Source: Collybia mongolica
Taxonomy: Eukaryota; Basidiomycota; Agaricomycetes; Agaricales; Clitocybaceae
Direction of reading: 5' to 3'
Assembly: GCA_013420905.1 (NCBI GenBank)
Contig: JAAXNY010000004.1
Location: forward strand, 2,728,001-2,792,000
Length of the DNA stretch: 64,000 bases
Position 1 is the stretch's first letter, and every line of letters starts with the position of its first letter. A program made the translations under genes and the position numbers. The notes beneath the pieces are model-generated. The model worked only from the letters and a program-made list of their open reading frames with translations. It did not search any database and had not been told where the DNA came from. Shown piece after piece: positions 34,617 to 45,914 of the stretch.

Positions 34617-35510
34617 ATGATGTCCTCCAGCGATCCCACCTCTACGACTTTCTCGGGCTCGGGTGCGGACCCGTCACCCATTCAGAACCTCTCTGCCCAG
34701 TACTCCAAAGTTCAGCGACAGTACCAGCAAGTTCTCGACCGCTGGACCCCGCATATGCTCTATCGCTGGCTTGCAAGTGCTGGGCTTCTTGCTGTCTTTT
34801 TCTTGAGAATCGTGTTGGCCCAGGGAGTGAGTTCTTTGAAATCTTATTTTCGGTCCTTACTGACTTTTTAATAGTGGTATATCGGTTAGCCTTCTTTCTT
34901 TTTACACTCATTTGCCAATTAAAAATTTGATTTCCTCGACCCATTATTCACTCTAGTATGCTGTAAGTCATCTATCTGCTTTCTAACAACCAAGCCGAAT
35001 TCATTTTTATTGCAGATGCGCACGCAATATACCTACTCAACTTGCTCCTGGCATTTCTTCAACCAAAATTCGATCCCTCAATCCAAGATGACCTTATGGC
35101 TGATGAAATTGAAGAAGGGGGAGACACCGGCGTTACTAGCCCTCTCCCCAGCCAACGTGATGACGAGTTCCGACCCTTTGTTCGACGTTTACCAGAATGG
35201 CAATTTTGGTGAGTGAAAACAGGGTTTGTCCTATTACTCCACTAACGCCCCTCCGAGGCTATCATCAACGCGGGCCACCTTGTTAGCTATCTTTTGCACA
35301 ACTTCCGAAATATTTGACGTGCCGGTTTATTGGCCCATCCTGGTCATATATTTCTTCGTGCTGTTTGCATTGACAATGCGACGACAGATCCAGTCAGTAT
35401 TTTTCTTTCGCTACCTATAACACCGATTGACAAGCTGCTGTAGGCACATGATAAAGTACAAATATGTGCCATTTGATATTGGTCGCAAGACGCGTTACGG
35501 AACTAAGTAA
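34617..35510 (+). CDS. RER1: Rer1, Golgi-to-ER retrieval receptor
   Basis: ATG at 34617 (MSSSDPTSTTFSG after a double Met). SAQYSKVQRQYQQVLDRWTPHMLYRW leads into the first membrane segment, LLAVFFLRIVLAQG. Two microexons follow, 34875-34884 (10 nt) and 34957-34962 (6 nt), which together with the exon at 35017 give WYIVCYAHAIYLLN, as in yeast and animal Rer1. Then LLLAFLQPKFDPS, an acidic loop, EFRPFVRRLPEWQFW, two further membrane segments (ATLLAIFCTTSEIFDVPVYW and ILVIYFFVLFALTMRRQI) and the tail KYKYVPFDIGRKTRYGTK. Rer1 returns escaped ER membrane proteins from the Golgi in COPI vesicles. The C-terminal lysine/arginine-rich tail fits that. Stop 35508-35510. Confidence 0.93.
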
Positions 35511-36096
35511 ATGCTGACACAATTTGCCAAGGGGGGAAGGAGGACTAGCTATGAGGAACTAGCTAGAGCTCCATTCTGTTCATGGAGCTGTAATTTCGAT
35601 GGAGCTGGAAACATAGGGCAAATGACCATTATCCTAAACCTATACCCTTAATGTTGTTTGTAGTACAACGGAGGCACACCTGGTGACGCTTGATAACTGA
35701 TGACCACAAGGATTCTCCAGATTCCTTGTTTGCGTTTTGCTTCAACAATCCTATAACCTCTGTTAAGATACCTAATGCTTACCACCATTCAAGTCATGCT
35801 CTGGTCATAATTTCCCCACACAGGAACTATTATCCTCACAAAATTATAAGTATGTTGGACAAAGTATAATTAGTGTCACTTAATCAACGTTTTCTCCAAT
35901 AGTCTTGGTTGACATTCTCGTCAGTAACACGTGCACCCTTACGTCACAAACCTCTTTACATATCTGTGTATGCATCATATCAAAGGTACCACAAAAATGG
36001 TAGTAATAGCTATAGTATAATAGCGGCGCGGCGTGCCAGTCCCCGACTCACAACATCCCCAGGGGCCAAATACACACCAGAATCATAAGTCATAGA
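35511..36096. other. Transition from gene block to repeat patch
   Basis: 586 bp; RER1 3' UTR then AT-rich sequence. CpG becomes rare after about 36090. No gene. Confidence 0.4.
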
Positions 36097-36723
36097 TCAC
36101 GAACAAAGCAGCCATATTTTCATTAGGGAAGAGTTACAGTCAGGACAAAGATGTAAGTTCAGAGCTGATTTGATGCATGTTATTCTATGATAGTCTAACA
36201 GCAAACCTTCAAAAGCACAAGGTAGCCTTGAGAAAAAAGTAAATTTACCCAAGTTGGTATTTTGTAATAAATGAAGATTTAGATCATCTATAACCTCAGT
36301 GATATCCTCCAAGGAATAATCTGTCATGGAAACTCCACATCTAGACTGGCTACAGGATGCACAGATTTGACCTGGAGGCTGGAGCCCATTGGGTTTTGTC
36401 TCTCTATATTTTTCCAAATAGCTACAGATAACATCTGATGAAAGTATAGTTGGCCAGTTGTGTATTATATCTTGTTCAAGCTTCAAATTATAATCAATCT
36501 TTTCCTGTCTTTGTATAGTATATAGATCCCTTCTGTATTTAAGATTTCTAAGATTGAAAGATGGTAAATAGGTTCTTTTAAAGTCAATGATACCTTTAGA
36601 GAATGTGGAAGATCCACTTTTAATAGGGTAGGGATTCTGTTTGCTCAGTTTGGTAAATGAGTTGAATAGTTCTGTTTGTTCACAGGATGTATTTGAATTA
36701 GTTACAAAATTTTCAGGAACCAA
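36097..36723 (-). pseudogene. Helitron-associated ORF fragment (DUF6570-like)
   Basis: About 200 codons. Contains ICSYLEKYRE, then CASCSQSRC, LLLDYHRI and a final LCPDCNSSL, the spaced CxxC arrangement of the N-terminal part of Agaricomycete Helitron proteins. It stops soon after the second CxxC pair, before any helicase motif, so only a fragment remains. The region is CpG-poor like the other old repeats. Assignment is from remembered consensus and is tentative. Confidence 0.45.
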
Positions 36724-38127
36724 GATAATGTGGATTCACCAAATTTTGCAAAAAAATAATTGTAGAAGAAAGGTAAGGGTTTGTGGGGAGAATTTTTTGT
36801 AACCTATGATATAAGTTTGTGCCTAATACATAAAAACTGATGTAGAACACTTGTTGTGTATGTTTAGACTTCTTAGCAGGTGTGGTTGAAAGACCCAGAG
36901 ATCATAAACGTTGCCTGAGATCAGCAAGAAATAAATTTTGCAGTAAAGTCATGTAATGACTTCCTTGGAAAAAAACCAAGGAGGGTGGGCCTCACTAGTA
37001 CTAAGTGGCAGAGAAATAAATGAATTCAAAAACAGTAGAGGATGAAACTGAGAGGCAGATACCTGGAAAGGTGTAAGAGATAAATATGACTCCAATTGTA
37101 AATTGTATATTAAAAAAGCACCTTTGCCAAAGGTGTACAGGATGTATGTTTCTTATCAGATGTTGTCAAGAACAAAGAGGATATCCATGTTGAAATAGAG
37201 CATTTTTCCAATTTTTATTTTCTGACATATGGATGCATCTTTACAGAATGTGAAAACATTGAAACAGTTTTGTTGCCTACTGTAAGCAGGATCCTGATTT
37301 GGTTGGTGTAGGGCAAGCACAGGATGATTTTTATGTGAGATATCCCCTTCAAAAGGTAGTTTGGTAAAATGTAATATTTGTAATAGATATTTGATTTAGA
37401 GTGTACAACCACTGAGATACAAGCAAAAGCAAAGTAGAGGTGAACAATTGTATAACAAGAGTGGTTGAGTACAAATCACAAAGCACATCAAGGGATGTCA
37501 AACTTGAAAGATCGGACCCTGGAAAAACAAGGTCATGTGATGAATATTTTTTCTTGCAGATGGTTGTACAAAATCTTTTCAACAGACCCTCCCTATTACT
37601 TACATAATAGAGTTGGGGATACATTTTATGCTTTTTCTCACCTAAGCACCCCTATTTCCATGTTTTTTTCAGTAAATTGGTGAATTGTAGTGTTGAACCC
37701 CATCTTGCTGCTCCAAACTACCACACCTTACTTTTTTATGTCACTATTGATACCCTGTTTGAATTTTGCAGCATGCTGCCTTACTTGATGGTTGACTTGA
37801 TATTACATTAGAACTTGTATGACAAATAAGGATACCCAATTGGCAATGTGTACAATTGTTAACCCAGTTTTAGATTGTGCCTTCTATGGAACTGGTGTAG
37901 CTGGATTCTGGAAGAAATGGAAATTAGCCTCCACAGAAGCATAAAGGGTTGTAGGTGGCTTTCAAAAATGATATCAAATGGAAAGGAAGTCAGCCTGGGT
38001 CAAACCTCTCTGAATCCCATGTTTCCCATGTCAACATGCTTCATCTGGTGGTATGGAGCGGGAGGAAGGAGGAGTTGTATTATATTGACATGGTCTCCAG
38101 ATGGAACAGTCAATTCACTGTAGTCAT
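36724..38127. other. Decayed repeat sequence
   Basis: AT-rich, CpG-poor, only short unrelated frames. Probably the remainder of the Helitron-like copy and other relics. Confidence 0.4.
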
Positions 38128-38135
38128 AAATTCAG

Positions 38136-39752
38136 CAGAGTTTTAGAAGAAACCCCTTATTTATTAACATGTTAGTTACTAACTTGCTCAAAAGGGTATG
38201 TTAAATATTGTTAATAACCAAATTAAAAAGCAGTCTTGCAGATTGTTTGAATCTATTAACTCCTATTGATGATTGATCACTCTCCCCACACACTGCTACC
38301 TCAGGACTGCACAGTAATGGCATAATCCCACTTTTTGCTCAGTTCATCCAGACAGTTTTGGGCAACTTTGGGCGATTTTGATCCAGATTTTTCACCTGGC
38401 CTCTGGAAGATAGTATTAGAGCAATATGAGAAACATATTGCTCTAATACTATGTCCTAACATCAACATGGCTTTCTGCCTCATGCATAGTCTTCCAAGCT
38501 CTAAAAGCCTTGATTGATCTTACATCTCCAATTTTTGTTAAGACGTTCTCAGAAAGTACAGGAGAGGTTAATATCACTCAGAAGAAAGCAAAAGGGCCAG
38601 ATACAGTGCGGGACAACGCTTCTTGATCCGACCATGGGAATTTGTCCCTCCTGCACTAGGTCGTCCCTAAACTACCTAACACCTCATCCCTAATTGACAT
38701 CACCTTTCATCAGACCACTCTTTCGGCCTGGGCCACTATCCTTTTATACCATATCCAAATTTTTAACTTATCAGAGCTGATCCTGACTATCTGCAGGGTC
38801 ATCTCATCTTGCCTGTACTGGGGGCTCCACTTATCCGTTCACATCCACCTCATCAACTACCAGGCCACACGAGGACACCACAACTCTAGTACTCTGCTTC
38901 GCACAGATCCTTAGGGAGCGTCACTGCCAACATTCTCGATGATTTATTCATACTCGCTTAACCACTACACCCAAACACAAAAGGAGGAAGGGGTCTGGCC
39001 CCCGATCAGCTACTGTCCCTGCACAGAGCACACCTCTTGGGGAGAATGCCAGTTTATTGACCAATGGTGGGATTTGGCAGCCTCATTTTGGAGGGGAGTC
39101 ATTGCTTTGGGAGAGTGGTGTGGAACAGGGGGGAAAGTAATAGGGGGGATTCAGGAGAGGGGGAGCAGGTTTGAGGTATGGGTCATTCATTGAGATTGGA
39201 CATTTATCTTCGACACTGGGGGGGAGTAATGGGTTTCCAGGGCAACCTGAAAATACCAGGAGGGGAGTGGAACGGGGTACCAACATGAAGGGAGGGGACC
39301 ATGCCCTGACAAGTGAAGGCAAACCTTTAAGGCATTGGGAGGTTCAGACATGGTACAGTACAATACCGTTGGACTGCAGGTATCCTCAGTCTAGACCTGT
39401 AATATGACCTGGAGAGCAACTTAGTGTACAGCTCCACCCTGATGGCCCATTACAGATTACTTAGTGGTAATAGGTGTTTATGCCTGCATGTAGCTGGGTC
39501 AAACCCACATGCACTTAATATTATTATATGACCAAAAAAAAAAAAAAAAAAAAGATACAGTGCAGGAAGATGAAGGGGAAGGGCCTAACTGGGATTGGTA
39601 TGGGGGGGTTTTTTTAACAATTATTAACAATTATTAACAGTGTTAATGACATTTCTAACAATTTTTAACATGTTATTAACATCTGTGAATAAGCCCCTCC
39701 AAAGTTGCCACGCTAGTAGCCTGCTAACCTTGGAGTTTCTTCCTGAACCCTA
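38136..39752. mobile_element. MITE family A, copy 1 (hAT-type), interrupted by a retroposon
   Basis: Flanked by the 8-bp duplication AAATTCAG (38128-38135, 39753-39760). The 3' end GTTTCTTCCTGAACCCTA is inverted relative to the 5' end CAGAGTTTTAGAAGAAAC. Internal sequence matches copy 2 at 52882-57558 over its whole length once the insertions are removed, about 670 bp. Both ends hold clusters of GTTAGTAAC- and TTAACA-type palindromes. No coding capacity. The retroposon 38610-39552 lies inside. Confidence 0.85.
38610..39552 (+). mobile_element. Short retroposon with poly(A) tail
   Basis: 943 bp ending in a 20-nt A-run and flanked by AGATACAGTGC (38599-38609 and 39553-39563). It has no long protein frame. 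Its first 300 bp recur, inverted, at 1200-1505. The 5' conservation plus a LINE-like 3' end suggests an internally deleted, non-autonomous LINE. Confidence 0.75.
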
Positions 39753-39760
39753 AAATTCAG

Positions 39761-40425
39761 GTAAACAGATTATGTGAGTACTGGTAGTAAATAACACACA
39801 GTACATATACCTACAAGGGAGTCTGAAGAAACAGGCTGACCAGTGAGCAATTGAGCAGTGAACACGCCAAGGTGTGGCCCACCAGGGAAGGATCATATAG
39901 TTAAAAGCATATAGGATATGAGTAGTTTTCATGTGCTCCTTTTTGTCCAGGCATGTTTTGCTAGCCCTCTGTTCAAAATATCCCAGAGGTATGCGAAGCT
40001 GCTGAGTGGTGTATGACACTGCCTGATCATAAGAAAAACACTACATCTTGTCAACCATCATATTCATTGTGTCAAGTATCTATGGCCATACTTGTTGTTC
40101 AAGGGTGCGAGACCCTGAGTTCCCCGAATCAGCTGTCTTACAGCTGTTACTCATAAAGTTGGTGGAGATGGAAACCTGTAGAAGCTGTATTAAGAACGAA
40201 TCTATATACACTGGCACTGCCATACCGACAAGACGAGTTTCAGCCAGTAACCAACTATTGGATACTTGGACAAATCGGTAACTGTATTCGTGGATGGGTG
40301 TTCTTTGGTGGCTTAAACAAATGCCATTTTTAACTGTGATATCTCAAGGGCCCTCGTAGCCTAGTCGCGAAAGAAGCAATGTCGAGTCACCGGAGGAGTT
40401 TCGGCGCTAGCTTCACATCGTAGTA
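39761..40425. other. Intergenic between MITE copy 1 and the IMPACT-domain gene
   Basis: 665 bp; repeat-like up to about 40080, then host-like composition. A GGGTGCGAGACCC block near 40106 does not fold as a tRNA arm. No gene. Confidence 0.4.
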
Positions 40426-41212
40426 TTAGTCGATTTGCGTTTTCGCGAGCAGCAATTTCACATTTTTTATTGCATTCTCCCGCGCTTTGATTAAACGTTT
40501 ACCCTTCCCTAGGTCAAGTGTGGAATAGTCTTGTGTGACCTGTTTACTGGGTTCCCCGATGCCCGAATTAGTCAAGGTGTTATATTCTGAGCGAAGTTCG
40601 GCCAGAATAACATCCAATGTCGACAAGGTGGAGATACATTCACGAAGACTCTCCAGCTTCTTGAATATCATGCAAACTTCTGACGCACTGGTTTTGATAT
40701 GAGAAAACCGCGCTGGGCCTAGTAGCGTGCCACCATACCTACAGTTAGTTGATTAGGGACGATTATATGAACGGGATGATTTATATGGCTCACCATCGAC
40801 TAACAATCACGACCGCATCGATGATGGCGTGCATTTGCATAACTTTGAGCACCTGACCTCCTGCCCAACTTTCTCCATCATCTGCACTACCTGTATTCAG
40901 TTGAAAGTCATCTGGACCTCCGAGTCCAGACCGACCAGATTTCAGTCCCATGAATCGCCAAGCCGCAATCTCATGAGACGCAGGCTTAGAACCATGCAGG
41001 ACGTATTTCACATGATGAATCCGTGTGCGAACTTCTTGGACGGAAGTTGCTTGATAGATATTGGCGACAAAGATGGATCCTCGATCGCGAATTTCCTGTG
41101 AGGTTGCTAAAGGATCTGGGGGAGGATGTGATGTCTGGATATACGCGTGCAAATTTGTCTGGTCTGAACTTGCGGCCGACGAACTTGCGGAATCCCCATG
41201 ATCCATCGACAT
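40426..41212 (-). CDS. IMPACT-domain (UPF0029) protein, Yih1-related
   Basis: ATG 41210-41212 (MSMDHGDSASSSAASS). The IMPACT fold is clear: SQEIRDRGSIFVANIYQATS, VLHGSKPASHEIAAWRFMGL, DDGESWAGGQVLKVM, then IDAVVIVSRWYGGTLLGPARF, where a 50-nt intron (about 40741-40790) splits the tryptophan codon. A C-terminal helical extension of about 85 residues follows (LESLRECISTLSTLDVIL and a basic end). Yih1/IMPACT proteins bind Gcn1 and restrain the Gcn2 stress kinase, but they carry an N-terminal RWD domain that is absent here, so this may be a different UPF0029 subfamily. Stop 40426-40428. Confidence 0.82.
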
Positions 41213-42013
41213 GAATTGGAGGAAGAGGCTTGCTTACTTACATGGAGCTTGCGTTTACCAGTTCACAGTAGTCACGCGACTGCCCGTCACTGTGCATGTG
41301 CCATGGACCCGACATCCGTGGCGCCCATGCATGCCTACCATTATGGCATATAATCGTAGGTTCGTCTCCCTCCTGAGAGACGGAAGTTCCAAATTTTCCC
41401 CTCCTCCCTTCCATGTGTAATTGGTTTCAAGTTGTGGAACTAGTTCCATTGACTTTACATTGGGTTGTGTGGTTACAATAATGATGATAAACAACGAGTA
41501 TGGGGCCTCATGAGTAGCAAAAAAAAAAAAGAATTGGAACAAAGAAACAATAAATTGGAATGGACGCGGACCCATTTCCGGGAGGGTGAAGCAGGTGTGA
41601 CTTCAACACGAAAAGTTTGATGATCAGGGTGACGGCGTCCGCAACAACGATGAAATGACGCAGAAGATAAATCCTATGGTGAGATCCAGGAGAAATGGTA
41701 GTATAGATATGGAGCATCCGTCATTCGATACGTGTAAATGGGGCGAAGGCGTAATGGATCAAATTTGGGCCTTTCGCGTCTATGAGGAGCGAACCTCTGT
41801 TGCAACTTCTAAGAAATGCGATGTTGACACCAAGTTGTGGATATGGGTACTAGTGACCAGGGACATGCAAATCGTTCCACGAGGACAGCGATGCGAGGAG
41901 GTTCGTCAGATTTTATGCCAGAAATCTCGCGTTGGTTGAATGTGTATGACCAAACCATGAGTATCCCGATGCTGTACGGTTTCATTGTAGAAAACGGCGG
42001 AGGAATAGGAGTA
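41213..42013. other. Intergenic, promoter of the IMPACT-domain gene
   Basis: 801 bp between two minus-strand genes, with an A11 run near 41520. Short frames only. Confidence 0.4.
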
Positions 42014-43919
42014 TTATCTCTGCAGTGAAGCAGAATGATATCCTTGCGGTGTGCGCCCAGGAGGGACAGAACTAGATCCTGAAGGAGGGTTCGGGGGTTG
42101 ATTTGAAGAAGAGCTATTGCCCTCTTCATCCTCAGGCTTGGGTTTTGGAATGACGCCGTCTATACCTCTGTATCCATACGCTTTTCCGAACTCCTTAATC
42201 ATCGCCTTTCCCATTAGGCAGACCCATCCAAGGCCTTCACCGGTAATGCTTTGTCCGGGCCAGAACAACTCGCCTTCTTCATCTTCGAAGTCAGGTTCGT
42301 GTTCTTCGGTTGGCGACAAAGTGGTGTGAATTACGCGAGCAAAAGTATTGGGAAAGAAACGAGCCAAAATGGGTAGATTGAGAGTGTTTTGCGACGTTGT
42401 CATACACCATCCTGCTGCAAGCGTCAACGCAGTGTGGTTCTTCAAATTTTGAACAAGCGTTGGACCAATGGGTACAGTAACCGAAGTCATTGCCGTCATT
42501 ACATGGGCAGGGATGGGTGCGCCTTGAAGACGGTCTGGCAGCAAGGGGCCAGGGATAAGGGTCTGTCCAGGACCATGAGGTGCTGCCAGATGAGCAGGAG
42601 AATTCGATGACGTTGATGCCGCAGTATTCGGAGTGCTGCCATCGCGTGTAGTGGGGGTTGAATTAGCGCTATTTATTGGTGCGATACTCGCTGGGGATGG
42701 TAACATGGGCGGGGTGGCTTGGGACTTGGGTACGAGATGACCAGGGTTCATCTCTGATGCGATCTCCTGTTCTGCTTTTATGGCGGCCTGTAGAAGTTGG
42801 CTCTTGCAGTTGGCATGAGCTTTATCCATTTCGCTGTCCAGCTCACTTCGTGTGATATATGTCATTTTGCGTCCATGGATGAAAGCTTCAATCATGAAGC
42901 TAGTGTCTGGTAAACAAACGGGGGAAAAAAATAGAAAGCAGGGCATGTGTAACTTACATGAGCCCAATAAACGCTTTTTCCGCATCTATCATCCCTTCTT
43001 CGGCCTGCCATTTTAGCTTGCACCAGCTGAGGAAGCCTTCAATCGTGCCCCAAGTATCCCGGTAACAATGCCGTCTACTGTAGTCCCTGTTCCATATGGA
43101 GTATGTAAAGCAAACTAGAGCATCTACAAGCTCCAAGCGTGCAATGAGGCCACCGTGTTTGTGATACGGGGAATTTGGAGGTGGTGGGTCCTGCAGAGGC
43201 CTGTACTCCCTGTGTGTGGGAGGATATGTGGACCAGAAGCGTGCATCTCCTGAATACTTGAGCATTCGACCAGCGTTGTGATATCTATCGTGTAAGCTAT
43301 CATAGTGCCGTGATGATGGCTTGCCTCGCTTGGGCCTCCGGATGGGGACGATATTGGGGGGAACGGTAACGACTGCGGTAGGAGCAGGGGGTGGCAAACG
43401 TGATGACGAGGCAATGATGGGCTCTTCGCGCACCTCGCCATCTTCGCAGGGCTCGTTACGAGGATTATAGACGGGGGTGTGATTGGGAAGTCGAAGATGA
43501 GATGAGAGGAGGTGGGCAGGGGGCTGGTGGTGTTGGTGGGGTGGCGGGCGGTCTGATAGTACAGAGCTTGTTCTGGGCCGTTTGAAGGTCTCGTGCGTGG
43601 ATGGACCATCTAGCTTTCGCTTGACACCGGGTGCGGGGGAAGCTGCGCGAGAAGCTGGGGGGGAAGGTGGGAGTGTGGGAGGTAGAGGTGCTGACAATGT
43701 GCCAAGAATCTGGATTCAATGGAGGATATCAGGAATAGGAGAAGAAGTAGAATAGAGAATGGGAGAGGACCTCGAGGTTTCTAAGGATTTGTTTTCTTGT
43801 CCATCTGGTGCTGAGGAGGAAGGGTGGTGAGTAAGAAGAGTGAAGTGAGTGGATGGATGTGCTGACCGTTTAGGAGGATGTGCAGATGAGGATGAGGATG
43901 AGGAGGGAGGGAGGGGCAT
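42014..43919 (-). CDS. Unrecognised conserved-looking protein, proline/serine-rich N-terminus
   Basis: Main exons 43697-42956 and 42923-42014 joined by an intron that yields FIGLIFMIEAFIHGRKM. The N-terminal 170 residues are P/S/R-rich with nuclear-type basic clusters (KRPRTSS, RRPKRGKP). The middle is globular: YHNAGRMLKYSGDARFW, LVDALVCFTYSIWNRDYSRR and GTIEGFLSWCKLKW. The C-terminal third has another folded patch (HTALTLAAGWCMTTSQNTL and ITGEGLGWVCLMGKAMI). The likely start is ATG 43917-43919 (MPLPPSSS), in the same frame but separated from the main exon by one TGA near 43720, so a first intron whose borders I could not fix is implied. Family and function unknown. Confidence 0.6.
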
Positions 43920-45224
43920 TGTGTTGGATGTGGGAGAGAACAAGGAACGGGACGTGCAGAATGGAAAGTAAAGCCAACGCAACAATGGAACGAGTGTCAC
44001 AAGTCGGCGGAAGCAGAAATTGGAAACTTGGGGCCACAGCTATACCGCAATTGTCCACCGGCTTCGGCTCCTTTCGGCCTCTCCACATCCTCCTATACTG
44101 CTTTATTCACACTTTAATTCACCACTGCAATGTCCGATAGCAGCATGTTTCCCATCCCATCTTTCTCTTTGTTTTATTTTACTTTCCTTTCTTTTATTTT
44201 ATATTTATATAATATGTAATTCCACTCTGCACCCCAATCGACCGCACCGAAGATGCCCCGCACGCTGTCAGAAGCCCAGAAGCCTGGGGGGTTTCTTCAT
44301 CAGCCATAATCCCCCCTCCCCTTCGGTGGAGCTAGCTCTCCCTAGGTGCAGCAGTCCCTGCGCCTGTCAACCGTGTCTCCAACGCGTTGCCAACGCTCTG
44401 CATTGCCCCCTCCCCATTTTAAATGTTTCAAGGGCCTTTGAATCTAACCGTCTTTCCCATCTAAGCGACTGCCTAAGCCTATCAGGAACTAAACACAAGT
44501 GACAACAGATAAAACTCCGGATATCCGCTAATCTGGTGCCTCAATCGCCGATCAGCGTCACTTACGTAATTCATAATGGCATCCCTTCCCTTCCTGCCTT
44601 CACTTCGCTAGCCAATTTCGTGCGGCGCATTCCATGCCGACTATTCAGTTGTGCAGCACAGTCCGTCATGTGAACCTCTGGGCTGGCCATCATGCCCACA
44701 TGGACTGGGGCAAATCCAACTTTAAGATACCGTCACGGGTAAACAGTCCGCATGTCCTTCTCCTTCCGAGTTCCTGACATAAAACCTTTTGTCAGTAACC
44801 CGTCTCACCCGTGGTTAGGCACTCTCCACCCTAAACTCTCCACCGCAACGACGCAGAGTAAGGTACTCTGCGAGCTTCCCGGTTCAATGAGCATTGTACT
44901 AACCCCATCATCAAGGCTATCAAAGCTTTGACGCTTGACATAACCGGTTCGGATACGGTTGGTACAAATCCGTCAGAAGAGTCGTAAAACGTCATGTGCT
45001 TCCCACCCATTCGATATTACTCAGTCATCAGGGTAGAATATGACATTCATCAAAGTGCCAGCTCATTGTCCAAAGAACTGGTAGGAGATAAACCAACAGG
45101 CGCGTCGACGGTCGGTGCGGGTGTGCCGCCGCCCGACAACTGCGGGACAGAGGGCATTGAGACTTGGATATCCTTTTGGTCCGGTGTCAATTTTCGTGAT
45201 GCGTTTCGAAGGATCACATCGCCA
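43920..45224. other. Long upstream region, no supported gene
   Basis: 1.3 kb. Pyrimidine-rich stretches (44150-44215), otherwise host-like composition. A 94-codon frame at 44994-45278 on the plus strand lacks a recognisable domain and overlaps the weak minus-strand model at 45225-45605. Confidence 0.4.
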
Positions 45225-45605
45225 TCAGAGCTTTCTCGAAAGGTGAAAGCGGAAATTGCTGGATGGAGTGGTCAATAAAAACCTTTCTGCTAAGAACAGA
45301 CACCAGTGTCACTAGCCTGGGCTCCCCTACTATTATGGCCAACGACATATTCAGTATTATAGAATAGTGTGGACAATGTAACTTGGCAACTTACTGACGC
45401 CAACGGCGCTTCCAGACCCGTTCGGGTCCAGGTCAGCTGCCGGCACTGTCAATATCCCTACACCAGAAGATGTGTCGTTCACAGAAGAGTCCAACCGGGG
45501 AGCTTGGTCCCCACCATATTGCTTGAACAATGTGCTGCAGACGGCGTGCTTTTGGTTGAACACAGCCTGGTTAATAGCAGCGAAAACTGCGGCTCGCCTC
45601 GCCAA
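45225..45605 (-). CDS. Possible small two-exon gene, unrecognised
   Basis: ATG 45603-45605 opens MARRAAVFAAINQAVFNQK and continues 70 residues to a GTAAGT donor at about 45394; a downstream acceptor near 45290 gives a short last exon with a stop at 45225-45227. The frame has balanced composition but no known domain, and the plus strand is open too. Weak call. Confidence 0.25.
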
Positions 45606-45914
45606 TGATCACGACCATGTGACCGTTAGGTCACGTTTGTAAGTACACGCGACAGACGCGAAAAAGCTGCCTTCGATCCCAAAATAATATTGTTACGTAA
45701 GTTGTACAACGCAAAAACGTACAATTCTAAAGAGAATACAGGATTTGGAGCCCAGCGACGCGAAAAAAGAAATCTACTGTACAATCCAATTAATCCATCC
45801 TGGTCGAGCCTAGCTGTTAAAAAGAGAGGAAGGATGGAAGGAGGGAGCGGAGAAATATAGAAATGAGAGATAATGTACAAGATTCCATCTTCTTTACATT
45901 CGTTTTCTTTTCGT

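Noticed and set aside
40100..40125. Possible tRNA T-arm (GGGTGCGAGACCC)
   Set aside because: Loop length and sequence do not fit, and no acceptor or anticodon arm can be drawn.
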